Source: Podochytrium sp. JEL0797 (lineage: Eukaryota; Chytridiomycota; Chytridiomycetes; Chytridiales; Chytriomycetaceae). From it: a DNA stretch of 64,000 bases. The stretch lies in assembly GCA_027596195.1 (NCBI GenBank), contig JADGJG010000018.1, positions 1 to 64,000 on the forward strand, in the 5' to 3' direction. The stretch's first letter is position 1. Each line of letters begins with the position of its first letter. The position numbers and the translations under genes are program-made. A model generated the notes under the pieces. That model did not search any database and was not told the DNA's origin. It worked only from the letters and a program-made list of their open reading frames with translations. Positions 53,510 to 64,000 of this stretch are shown piece by piece.

Positions 53510-56500
53510 ATGACATATTCGAATCAAGGTTGTGAAGATTTTCATGGATCATCAACTTCAAAAATTGTCAGAGGAAACATGAGTCCCACGCAAGCAAACG
53601 CGCTCGCGAGCAAGACACGGTCTAACATTACACTGGCACTGATCGACTGGTATTGCTACATTCCTGGGATTCAATACTCAGATGGAGCCTGGCTCAGTGG
53701 TTACGAAACTGCGTATAACGCGACCACCGTGAACTTTGACGATAAATCGGGATATATTTACACCCAAGATCTCGCGGCTGCAGCAGTAGTTTCCGTCATC
53801 AACAGCCGATCGGATATTCTGCCGTACACGACTGTGAATATCAAACGATTCAGCGACTGTGGACCCTATTGGCCCCAGGTGCTGTCACAATTCCACGGTG
53901 AAACGACGGGTTACGCGATGTCGAAAGTTGCCATTCCTATTGGAGAAAGGCATACGGATGTGGTTGCCGTGGTGGGAGGAGAGTATTCCACAGTGGCAAA
54001 GTAAGCTTGATTTTTCGCGCCTTGTCCTTCTGACCCATTCCAATGCATTTCAGAGGCACCGCCGAGGTCCTTGGCAATTTTCAGGTTAGACACGCTTGTT
54101 AAGTTTATTAGCTTAATAATACTGTCTTAGATTCCTTATTGTTCTATGCGATCGGGATCCCCCAGTTTGAGTGACAAAAACAAATACCCATATTTTTTCA
54201 GAATGATGACTGCGACTGGGTTCGGCGATCATTTGGCTCTGCTTTACAAATCTTTGAATGCCAAACGCGTCGCTGTTATCTGCCAGGAAGACGATTTGAT
54301 GAGCAGCAGTTTAGCCCAAGATGTTTATGAAAGGTTGAACAATCACGGAATCTCGATTATATCCATTATCAATTTGAAGACTGCATTGACTCAAGACATG
54401 GTTGACTATGCTGCTATCGCGTTGCGCCAATCGAATGCCAGGTTTGCTCCCTTTGTAACCAACATAAAAGCTGATGTCGAGTGCCATTCATCAGATACAT
54501 TTACCTCTCGGGCCAAACGGGATTCGTGAGCAAAGTCTATTTTTCACTTGCTCTCCTGGGAATGGCAGGTCCAGAATTCGTATACACGGCCACGAACGCC
54601 CCGCAAAGAATTTCGACTGACATGTCGCTCTTATCCTCAAATTGTGAGTCGAAATTTGAGCTGTCTTTTCAATGGTTTAATCTCTTTATAAACTTTCAAT
54701 GGGGACTATCGTAGTGACCTCGCTCAACAATGATGTGTCGAAAATGGGCCAGTTGATTTCCGGGTTCATTGCGCTCGAATCAATGGGAGAGCCGCCCAAT
54801 TCGCCTTGGCTGCAGTTATTCTATGACGCGTTTATCTCTCTTGGTGGATTTGATGAAGCAACCAAGATGGCGCAAGGGTTTGACACCCCCCTGAATCTTT
54901 TGAATAATTGGTCTCTTGATCGCAATTTTGATTGCGCGATGCTGTTGCTGCTTGGAATGGACAAGGTGAGGTGTTACTATTCGATTTGAACTACTTGATA
55001 CTAACTAAAATTCAATACATCAAGCTCGTGGGCAAGTCCTCGCAATTTGCGCCTTCTGAGCTGGCATCTAGAAAACTCTCTTCGTTATTGAATTACACCC
55101 AGTTCTTGCATTTAGGTATTATTTTCCCTTGATGTTTCTGTAATCTGAAAACCGCGTCAGATTATCATGGAATCACATCTAATCCCGTCTCAATTAACGG
55201 CGACGGCGACCTTGAATTGCCTTTCACGGCAATGTTTTATAATGGCTCTGCCGACCTAAGCATTACCGACTTGTCTCAAAATCCTTTTTACATGATTGGT
55301 GCGTCGTTTGCTTCCTGTTAAATTTTCTCTGAAGCTTTTCCTAAGCTTTCGCTCAAACTGATGTCTCTGGCAAAAGCATCACATATATTAACGATACTCT
55401 GCCGGTGTTTTTTGGAGGTAAAGTTTATTTACATGTTTTGAATATCGCGCCATAATCGGTTTGTTTCACAAAGGCTCAAGCATTCCTCCACCTGATGGAC
55501 CTCCTGTTGTAGTTATAACACCTCTTATTAATGGCTTGGGTTCATCAAGCGGTCTTGGAATCGCCGCAATTACCGCCCTTGGTCTGATTATTTGCCTTCT
55601 GCTTTTGATTTTCCTTGTCAAATTCCGAAATCTCAAAGAGGTAAAGAGGGCATCCGTTCCTGAATGTCTTGTGATTTTGGGCGGAAGTGCGCTCGTATAT
55701 GTGTCGCTTCCATTCTATTTGAATACCGCCACCAGGACAAAGTGCGTCGCCCGAATTTGGTTGGCATTGTTGGGGCATGCGTTGGTTGTGATTTCAATTG
55801 TGATGAAAAACGTGAGGTTGTGTATTATTTTGAGGTCGAAAGTGAGGGTTGACGCAACTTGGTTGACTCTGGTGAATCGCGTTATTATCGCGGTTGGGGT
55901 TGCTATTCAAGTGGTATGGTCCCATTTTTTGAAATTTTCTATGCTTATCGTTGAAAGCAGGGATTGCTTTCTTTCTGGACTGCGTCTTCCAATATTAAAC
56001 CCACTCAGCTGATTGTTGACAACGTGTCATTCACTATTTGCACGAGCGGAACATCAAATGATACTGCATTGAATCTTCTCATTGCATACTCTTCCCTCAT
56101 TCATAGTGCACTCCTTGTGCTCGCTTACTTTCTCAAAGATGTGGACCCCATTTTCAACGAATCTCCCGCCCTCATGAGCATTTTCGCACTCGTCGGAATC
56201 CTTGTGGGTGTGATGGAAATACTTCCGTCGAGCCCAAGCTCAAGGCAAGATTTTATTCAATGTATCTGTCTCTGGCTCGCTGTGACGGGGTCCCTTTTTC
56301 TGCTGTTTGGAAAAAAGGTGTATGAAGTTGTGCTTGAAAGACTATTTGAGCGTGGGATTTTGAGCTTAGTGTGCAATTCCTCAATTGAGAGCTCCGCGAT
56401 GGGTGCGAAAGCCAAAGAAAGCGCACCGATAGTTGGTAATGCTTCTCAATTTTCGAGAACGGCAAGCCCCGGAATATCAAGAGTCGCGCCTGCTGGAGTT

Positions 56501-57000
56501 ACCAAAAGTTTAAAGGGTGAGCAGAAGTTGAATAGAATAAGATGGGGAAACATACGTCTCTAATCGTTATATCCAGCGACCGATCTGAAAGACGAGAATC
56601 ACTCTCGTCGCAAGTGCCATTCCAACCAGCTTGTGAGTTTCCCACGAATCAGTTCAATCTTAAAATTAAATCAACAAATTTCCAGGGAGGAGCACAAGCT
56701 TTCAGATTCAAAACAAAAAGATTTCAATTGCTGTGGACCGAATGGAATGGCGGAGTGTTTTACATGAACTACGTTCGCAAGAGAACTTGGCTGTCAGTGG
56801 CCACTTCTGGACAAGCCAAGGCGTTCTGTATCCTGTCAACGGCTCAAATCAAACAGCTGCCGAGCTCGAACCAAGTCGAAATTACCGACTTTCCTTCTTT
56901 CAGTTATCGCGTTTTGGTAGAGTTCAAGGATGAAATGGGTGCGGCGACGTTTGTGAAGAATTTTGGCAAATACCGCTCCTCTCCGCTTGCACAGGAATGA
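53510..57000 (+). CDS. Class C (GABA-B/mGlu-type) G-protein-coupled receptor
   Basis: Twelve exons: 53510-54000, 54054-54084, 54131-54441, 54495-54643, 54715-54965, 55025-55115, 55161-55298, 55346-55417, 55474-55913, 55961-56516, 56577-56632 and 56686-57000. All phases agree and give 966 residues. The first half is a Venus-flytrap ligand-binding domain of the periplasmic-binding/ANF type (TLALIDWYCYIPGIQYSDGA, DVVAVVGGEYSTVAK, GFGDHLALLYKSLNAKRVAV). Seven hydrophobic spans follow, starting GIAAITALGLIICLLLLIFL and ending with IQCICLWLAVTGSLFLLFG. A long cytosolic tail contains a PH-like-looking segment (FRFKTKRFQLLWTEWNGGVF). No signal peptide is found at the chosen ATG, so the true 5' exon may be missed. 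Ligand unknown; this type is known in zoosporic fungi and amoebae. Confidence 0.8.
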
Positions 57001-57226
57001 AAAGCCTTCTCAAATAAAAATGCATTCTTTTGCCATTGAATTATTCTCCCCTGTTCTTTGAATTTCATGGCCGTCGATTTGCTTTTTGACTCTCCGTCGA
57101 AATCCAGGCTGCCGTGTCAGAATCGTCCTTTGCCAAAAAATTGAAATAATATTGAAATAATATTGGCAAGCGCCCAGAAACAAATATAAAAAAACAGATG
57201 ATACACGCACACGCACGCAAAGCCCC

Positions 57227-60200
57227 TCAACCCCACACATCCTCAATATACCGACTCTCCAAAAATTCCTCCACCTCCCCTTCCCCCATCCCACCAATCT
57301 GCACCACCACCTTCTCCAACGCGTGTCTCACATCCTTCGCCATCCCCCCCGCCGCTCCACAAACATACACCTTCCCACCCCTCTCGTTCAACAACTCCCA
57401 CAACAACACGCCTTGCTCCACAATCAAGTGCTGCACGTACTTTTTGCGGTCAGTCTTGGAACGCGAGAAGGCGATGTGGGAGGCGGTGAGGACGCGGTCG
57501 GTGACGTAGGTTTCGATTTCGCGTTGGTAGATGAAGTCGTCTTGGTTGCGACAGCCAAAGAAGAGGTAGGTTTCGGAGGTGGGGGCGGTGAAGCCCTTGG
57601 CTTTGCGGTCTTGCAAGAATCCCTGTGAGAGAAAGACGCGTAATTATGTCAGCTCAGCGACCAGGCTAAACAGCAAGTAATATTGCACATACCATGAACG
57701 GAGCAATCCCAGTCCCCGCACACACCATAATCAATGGCACAGCCGCATCCTCGGGAGCTCTGAAACTGTCCTTGCAGCTCTTGACATTTGCCACCAACTT
57801 GACACCCTCCTTCCCTGCGACACGATGAAAGAACCCACTTGACTGGCCGAAATATGTTTTCCCACCCACAACATCCTCCACAACCCCCACCGCGAGCGAC
57901 ACCTTGTCCTTCATCACGAGAGGAGACGACGCGATCGAGTAGCGTCTTGGAACCATGGATGACACGCTGCAGAGGAGCTCGGCGAGGGAAACGTTGACGG
58001 AGGGGTAGGAGGCCATGAGATCCAACAGTGTGCGGTTCTTTTTGAGGAACGCGTCGAATTCTTGCTTCGAGGCGGGTGTGATGAGGAGTTTGAGCGCGTC
58101 TGCGGCGGAGACGTCGGAGGGTTGGAGCTTTTGGGCAAACAGGGATACGATGAGACGCGTGGGTGGGCTGAGGAGGTCGGCGCGGTGAGTCAACACGTGG
58201 CGGAGTGTGGTGGGGGTGTTGAGGGGGAGTGAAGCAGCAACGGAACGGGTCGAGGCGAGTGACGCAGTGTCGATTTCGGTTGGGATGAATGTCGCGTCCA
58301 GAGCCAATCCGAGACCTTGTGCAACCGATTCAACGATTTCCAAGTCGTTCTGTGGGAACACTTCGAGGTGGTCTCCTGGAAGGTATCCCGAGCTGACCGA
58401 GATTTCGAGGTGACGAGTGGATCTGTGGGAGGCGGCTGTGTTTTGGAGTTCGCGGTTTTCGAGGAGAGCGGAATTCAAGATGTTTTCGGCGTCGAGACGG
58501 GCAGAGGACCAAGCTGGGTCGTGGGGCTTCACGGTGGTGAACGAGAAACCGTCCGTGATGCCAACAGGTTTCGTTTCCTGCGTGGTGAGTGCTCCTCCTC
58601 CAAACTTGGAAACGAAAGTGTCATACAACGAGTGAGTGAATTCTGGAAATCGAGGCAGTTAGAATTATTCAAGAATCGGCGATTCCAATACACAACAAAA
58701 ACAAGCCATACCAGCAAAATCGCCATCAATATCCTCATTCGCATCTCCCGCACCAGCATCCAAAAACCTCACACCACCCAACTGCTCCAACGCGGCATTC
58801 ACTTTGGTCGGGAACGCCTGGTACGTTCTCCACTGCTTGTTCCCACACCCAAACACGCCGAAATGCACCCCCTTCAACGGCTGTGCGTTCACAACCGATT
58901 CCGAAGACATCCATTTGTCAAACTCGCTCGCGTTGTCGGGTGGGGTGCCGTTGTACGTCGCAGTGACGACGAGGATGAGATGTCTGACGATGGCAGTGGC
59001 GGCAGCGCCGGGGCTGGATGGAGCAGTCGCGCTCTGAAGGCGGTCCGCGTGTTTGGACACGAATGCGTCCAAAGAAGAAACAGCCACATCTTCGAACCCG
59101 AGTTTCTTGGCCTTCGCGGCAATCGTGTTGGCAAAATCGAGCGAGGTTCCAGAGTTGGTGCCGTACAACAGCGTAACTGGTGGGAACGGGATGTTCATTG
59201 GCTTCAAGGAGGTCACGGAAGGTGGGGAAGCTGCGGATCCAACGACGGAACCTTTCAGGTCAGCCACGATGGTCTTGTTTGGCGCTGGCAAATTCGTCTG
59301 TGGCTTGACCCTCATCCACATGTTGACGGGTGCAGTGGTTGGGTTGTTCGGGTCGTACGACACGGCGGAAGCGTCCACCGTTTCGAATCGGAACTTGCGC
59401 AGGAACTTGGCGAGTCCGATTTTGGCTTCCTGCATGGCAAACTGGCGACCAATGCATCCGCGTGGGCCGATGGAGAAGGGGAGCCACGAGTAGATGCTGC
59501 GTTTCGATTCGTTTTCGGGGAGCCAGCGGTCTGGGTCGAAGGTTTCGGGAGATTCAAACACGTCGGGGTTGTGGTGCATTGCGTCTGTTGCGCGTATGGA
59601 TGAGGTGAATACGTGAAATTGAACGGATCATGCAATCGAAAATAACCTACCAACAGCAATGGTCGCTGGAGTTCCACTCTTGACCGTGTAACCACCAGGA
59701 AGATGAACATCGCGACGAGCAACTTTCCCAACCACACGTAGGGGAGCGTGGTAACGAAGCGTCTCCTTCAAAACATGTACACGAGTTCGCTGATTTGCTT
59801 GTCCGACGGGTTCTCATCCGAGATACCCACGTTCACGATTTCTTGGAGACAGGCGGCAAGGATGGCGGGGTGTTGGTCAAGTTCGAAGAGGGCCTGTTTT
59901 TGGGGGTATGGTGAGCAATTGGGGGAAAGGCTCAGACTATGGCGTTTAATACCCATGAGAGCGTGTTGGAGGTAGTCTCGTGGCCAGCAATCAAAAAGGT
60001 CATGACTGCGGGAAAATGGCGGAATCAGAATGATGCTTTGCGAGAGCCCCCGATACGCTCAAAAGGGGGCAAGAAACACACCTTGGTCGCGAATCAACTC
60101 ATCCGACATTCCCTTCCCTTCCTCCGTCTTTTCAACTAACATGTGAGTCAGCAAATCTTGAGGGACATCCTCCTTGTTGGCAATTTGCTGCTTGCGGATC

Positions 60201-61429
60201 TTGACGACGCCCTCAACGATCGAATGCATCAATTTGAGCTCACGTTCATAGCGATAGTTAGCACTGAGTGGGAGCGACTTGTAAATCTAAAAATATAAAA
60301 TTGGAGTGAGTTGCGGATTCGATTCGAACAAGTAAAAAGTAAAAACACGAAAACCCCACAAACCTTCATACTCTTTGCGCGATTCACACCCTCCTGCAAA
60401 CAAAACTGCATTGACAAAATGAACGGATGAACGGGTCGGTCCTTGTCATCCAACAGCCCGAAATCGTACCCGAATCCCGTCTTGCCGATCGTTTCGAACG
60501 TGAAATTCGTCATCCATCGGTTGATGAGCATCTTCTCGCCGGATGACGCGTATTGGGCGAAAATGGCATTCGCTTTGTCAGCGAGGGTCGACATTTCCAG
60601 GGCGTATGCTTTAATGGCTTTCGGGGAGAAGGCGGGCATGAGGAGCTTGTGGCCAAGAACCCAATCGGCATCGTCGGCTTCGCTGGTGAAGAGACCTTGA
60701 CCTGAAATAGTTGATGCGAGTATATTTTTGATCAGGAACCGACAAAAAGGAGGCGATAATCTTTAGCGAAAAGCAGTTCCTCACCTCCAACTGGTTTCAT
60801 CTCAGCCAATGAAGTTCCTTCAACGTGTTTCCAAAAGTCTGGACCTTCCGTGGCAAACAGTTCGGCGTATTTCGGATGTGCGGTATGGATTCTTTCGGTT
60901 CCCAGAATGTTGAGGCGGATCAGAGGACCGAATGTGTTGAAAAGAGCCCGGAGCTGGTTCAAAGGGTCTGGAAACACGTCATACAGGTTCCCTGGGAAAA
61001 AGAAAAAATGATTTAATTAATCACCTTGGCAATAACAAATGAAAACCAGGCAAACGGGGATGTCCCTACTGATCGAGTCACTCACCAAACAGAAGGGATC
61101 CGCGGGGACCCGGAATCGCGTTCCCACACGCCTCCGCGGCAACCACCACCACCAGGTCTTTGGCCTTGACCTCCTCGAACGAGGTGAGCGGAGTTCCATG
61201 AATGTCTTTGAAGACGAGGGTGGGGGAATCGATCTTGAGGCGTTGGAGAACGTCGAAGCGGAGTGCGTCCAGAGTTTTGTACTGTTGGAGGTCGAACGTG
61301 TGGCCCTCCTGTTGCCGCAATTAATATAAGAGTATTAATTAAATTTCAATAGAAGCGGTAGGAGTTGAGACTCACTGTCTTGAAGTTCTCTTCGCGGCCG
61401 GAGGGGACAACAATCAACGGAGTCGGCAT
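57227..61429 (-). CDS. Self-sufficient cytochrome P450 / P450-reductase fusion (CYP505 type)
   Basis: A CYP505/BM3-like fatty-acid hydroxylase with fused NADPH reductase. Exons are 61429-61376, 61308-61086, 60991-60785, 60701-60364, 60286-60082, 60005-59953, 59893-59651, 59584-58712, 58642-57693 and 57622-57227. An extra N-terminal part (about residues 1-80) looks like a ubiquitin-like or doublecortin-like fold and precedes the P450. P450 motifs are FLIAGHETTSNTL (I helix), KETLR (ExxR) and PFSIGPRGCIGRQF (heme Cys). The reductase has an FMN-binding flavodoxin part (LLYGTNSGTS), the FAD motif RRYSIASSP and an NADPH part (CAGTGIAPF, KVYVCGAAGGMAKDV). Exon 7 needs one extra T in a TTTT run near 59770 to keep frame. 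No membrane anchor is present, so it is probably cytosolic. Confidence 0.88.
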
Positions 61430-61812
61430 TGTGCGAAAGGGGCTTTGTTGAAAGTTTTTAGCTGAATGAAAGAAAGAAGGGAAGAGAAGGGGAACAGTGA
61501 AGGAAGGAGAAGTGATGAGGGGATCGCGGCGGGGTTGATCGGTACATACCGTGTGTGTTTTTCGGCAGGTTTTTTTTTTGGCAAAGTGTCAACATTCGCC
61601 ACTGAAAAACAGGTTCTTTGATTGAGGTTCGAGGAGGGCGCCAAGCACTCTGACACATATTTGTAATTGAAATTTGAGTGTTGACAAAACAATTTTATCC
61701 CCACAGGCAAGGAACGAGCAGTGGGTTATGAAACCATTGGTCTTAATGAAAAAAATTTATTGATACCGAACGAGAGTAGAACAGATATTCGATGTTTGAC
61801 GCGATAGAGAAA

Positions 61813-62450
61813 TTATTCACGGCACCCATCTATCCTCGTGTCTGTCACCCCACATCTCATCTTCATACTATGTACATCAAGATTCGTCATCCCAAGCAAA
61901 CACTCGAGATCCAACGCATCCTTTGCGCACCAAAGCGTCTTCAATTTGGCAAGGTTCTGGAGCAGAGACAAGTTCAAGTTCGTCGCGTGAGGAGCGTTCA
62001 AAGACTGGAGTCAATGGCATTTGGAGAGAGGCGTCGATTCGCGCACGTTGGTGCCTCTGATGTTCACACTTTCAAGGCTGGGTAAAAGAGACAGTGGGTG
62101 GATGTCGGCCAGTGTTAGTGGGGTGGATGACGCATTGATTTTGCGGAGACGAATGCAGTGGACGAGTGGGGTCAAATCATGCAAAAAAGTGTGGCTGAAG
62201 CTGACACTTTAGAGTTGCGTTAGTTGCGACAAGGATCCAATGATAAAAGGGGTAGACGAAACTTCCATTATGCAAACGTGGGCACTTGGCGAGTGGTGTC
62301 AAATCAGACACGTTTGTTTCACTGATGTTGACGCATTCGAGTCTCACCAGGCCCGCCAAGGGAGCAATATCCACCAACTGAGAATCAGAAAAGTCTACCT
62401 TGCGAAGGTTGTAAAGAGTTGAGACGGCTGATATGTCTGAAGTGTTTGCT
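61813..62450 (-). pseudogene. LRR remnant 6
   Basis: Minus-strand LRR codons occur in several frames: LRKVDFSDSQLVDIAPLAGL, VRLECVNISETNVSDLTPLA, then SLESVNIRGTNVRESTPLSK followed by a stop, then LSLLQNLAKLKTLWCAKDAL. No F-box-like start is present and frames cannot be joined cleanly. The repeat unit matches the LRR genes at 23183 and 25253. It is a decayed copy downstream of the P450 promoter region. Confidence 0.65.
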
Positions 62451-62900
62451 ATTATCTTACATTCACATTGTGCATCACATTAAGCCCCAGGTTGACCCGA
62501 AGGGTGTTGTAATATGTTGAACATGGATCGGATTTACTATAAATTGAGCACTGCTGACCGCATCAATAAAGATAACCATTTCATCCTATAAATTCCAACA
62601 GCCACTGCGATCAATTTGCCTTTCCCGTTGTCGCCTTTATTACTCATGACATTGACGAAAATTGACGAAATAGTAACCCGAAATATCCTGGAAATATCCA
62701 ATTTTCAATTTTGAAGATTCTCCGTATTCGCGAAGAAAGAGCGCCAGCGTGTCTTCCCAATGCGCAAGTGCATCATCCTCGCCATTTTCACCACGTGCAG
62801 CATTCTTTGACCCATCGTAAACGATTCTTAAGCGATCTCTTAGGCCCAGTCTCCCTCAATTCACTCGTCATTTCTGGTGGCTCGCGGTTTCACTGAGTTC

Positions 62901-63284
62901 ATGGGATTCGGTTCGAATGAATCTTTGATGGCGCATTTCTGCGGATTATTCCCGGCCGCTGTGGTGAATGCGATTGGGGCGGATGAGAACTTGACTTCCA
63001 TCATTGCCTTTCTGTGCGCTCATGATCACGGGTGCATGGATTGCGGGGTGATTGGAGCAAAAGCATCAACTCGAGGAAACGATTCTGTTTGCAGGGAGTG
63101 TGAGGGTGGGGCGCAGGTTCGAATCATCACGCGGTTTCGCATGTGGTCGAGGATATTGTTTTCAAGATTCAGAATACAACCAATTGCGGATATAATGATG
63201 TTTTTTTTTTCAACTCGAGGGCCGTTGGTGGAGGGCCGTGGAGTTCCGGGTAAGAGTAAATCGGTGAGATTTTGGGGGGGCTGA
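62901..63284 (+). CDS. Possible small Cys-containing protein, uncertain
   Basis: An open frame of 127 residues. The first part, SNESLMAHFCGLFPAAVVNA then CAHDHGCMDCGVIGAK and CRECEGG, has spaced cysteines and histidines like a small zinc-binding module, vaguely like the Cys-rich gene at 34672. The C-terminal third is basic and low in protein character. It may be a degenerate copy of that family or a chance frame. Codon context of the ATG is unremarkable. Confidence 0.3.
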   Translation: MGFGSNESLMAHFCGLFPAAVVNAIGADENLTSIIAFLCAHDHGCMDCGVIGAKASTRGNDSVCRECEGGAQVRIITRFRMWSRILFSRFRIQPIADIMMFFFSTRGPLVEGRGVPGKSKSVRFWGG

Positions 63285-63695
63285 TGATATTATGGTTTGG
63301 TTTCACAAGAGGGGAGGATGGACGACGCTGGGTTTGTTTCTTGTGTTCTCTTGAATCCACACTCTGACTGCGTGTCCGCCAAGTCCCGTGAACACGACCT
63401 CACCGTTACGCACCCCACTCACTTTCCCCCCCACTTAACACCTCAGACCCGCAGCTTATAGTCAACAGCAATCGGGAGTGGGATGTGGGGATGTGGGGAA
63501 GGAGGGGGGCTGTTGCCTCGAATTCAACACCTTTTGATCGCGATATAATCGAAAATCGAAAAAATGAAAAATAAAAACAACAACACCGAGAGGTTTCTTA
63601 TTAAGCTGCGAAGACAAATATAACAAAGGCAAAAACTCTAAGAAATGATAAAAAATTAACACGGCTCACTCAGAGCCAACTCAACACACCCTGAG
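63285..63695. other. Intergenic region, no gene seen
   Basis: AT-rich and poly-purine sequence downstream of the Cdh1-like stop codon. It is probably the 3' UTR and terminator of that gene. No open frame with protein-like features was found. Confidence 0.4.
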
Positions 63696-64000
63696 CTATT
63701 TTCCCAACCTTTCCCACCTCTTGCGCTGACTGCGTCCGAACGCGTTCCAAAAACGCAACGTTCCGTCCCCCGCTCCTGTCACGATGTTTTCATTTTCCGG
63801 CGACACTGCGAGGTACAACACGCGCGCCGTGTGTCCCTTGAGCGTTGCCAATGTACTCAACTCTGGCATCTAAAGAAATATATAAAATCGTGAGTTTCGT
63901 CACAAGAAAGCAAGCAAAAGAAGGAACACCCACCTTCCAACCCAAACTGTTCCCCACCTTCCAAACCACGACGTTATTGTGATTTGACCCGTGCGTACTA
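63696..64000 (-). CDS. Cdh1/Fizzy-related WD40 APC/C activator, C-terminal end
   Basis: The last two exons of a Cdc20/Cdh1-family protein, the substrate-binding activator of the anaphase-promoting complex. Exons are 64000-63934 (open at the window edge) and 63869-63696. They encode the final WD40 blade: STHGSNHNNVVVWK, LATLKGHTARVLYLAVSPEN and NIVTGAGDGTLRFWN, which match the Cdh1 consensus with GHT-RVLYLA and TGAGDETLRFWN. The protein ends AFGRSQRKRWERLGK and lacks the usual C-terminal Ile-Arg tail. The N-terminal C-box and KEN/D-box receptor blades lie outside the window. Confidence 0.85.

Noticed and set aside
58317..59603. 428-codon plus-strand frame opposite the P450-reductase
   Set aside because: The minus strand encodes heme, FMN and FAD motifs. 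The plus frame is a GC-biased shadow.

Overview
The window is nuclear DNA of a fungus. Genes lie close together on both strands. Most are split by short GT..AG introns, usually 45 to 100 nt, and the exon phases agree across most gene models. The gene set points to a zoosporic (chytrid-like) fungus: two kexins, self-sufficient P450, SUR7-like and CSC1/OSCA membrane proteins beside genes typical of flagellate eukaryotes (a centrosomal coiled-coil protein resembling CEP70, a TTLL12-type domain, WGR-PARP, a class C GPCR). Species was not determined. Splice sites were placed by eye from consensus sites and reading frame and may be off by a base or two.

Layout. 1-90 is a poly-C/poly-G run that cuts off a minus-strand PARP gene (154-1830). 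An initiator tRNA-Met (2192-2263) and a B-box/DUF2009 gene (2835-5280) follow. 5432-9179 is a tandem array of three alkaline ceramidase genes plus a ceramidase fragment. A divergent promoter separates it from a single-exon GT8-GT34 fusion (9356-11077). A long coiled-coil gene (11201-15469) and a second tRNA-iMet follow. 15861-20144 holds two fusion genes: a GH16 domain joined to a hyaluronan-synthase-like GT2, and a TTLL12-type N-domain probably spliced to an eEF1A-lysine-methyltransferase-like domain. 20300-27740 is a fast-evolving block of F-box-like/LRR genes and pseudogenes alternating with a small Ala/Gly/Gln-rich family.

27844-29448 is a SUR7-like four-span protein. Kexin 1 lies at 30255-33165. 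33200-34930 is a decayed repeat zone: a TIR element with TTAA ends and copies of a small Cys-rich gene. Then come a GT34-like glycosyltransferase, an orphan membrane protein with a broken copy, an NTF2-like protein with a broken copy, and kexin 2 (39554-41923). 42651-51640 is a tandem array of three OSCA/TMEM63/CSC1 channels. After that are a Pro-rich coiled-coil gene, a third tRNA-iMet, a 12-exon class C GPCR (53510-57000), a CYP505-type P450-reductase fusion with an unusual N-terminal domain (57227-61429), LRR remnants, and the C-terminal end of a Cdh1/Fizzy-related WD40 gene at the right edge.

Much of the content bears on the cell surface and membrane: sphingolipid turnover (ceramidases), mechanosensitive channels, polysaccharide synthesis (HAS-like, GT8-GT34, GT34-like) and secretory processing (kexins). 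Local duplication is the main theme, with three triplet families (ceramidase, OSCA, tRNA-iMet), several doublets and many decayed copies.
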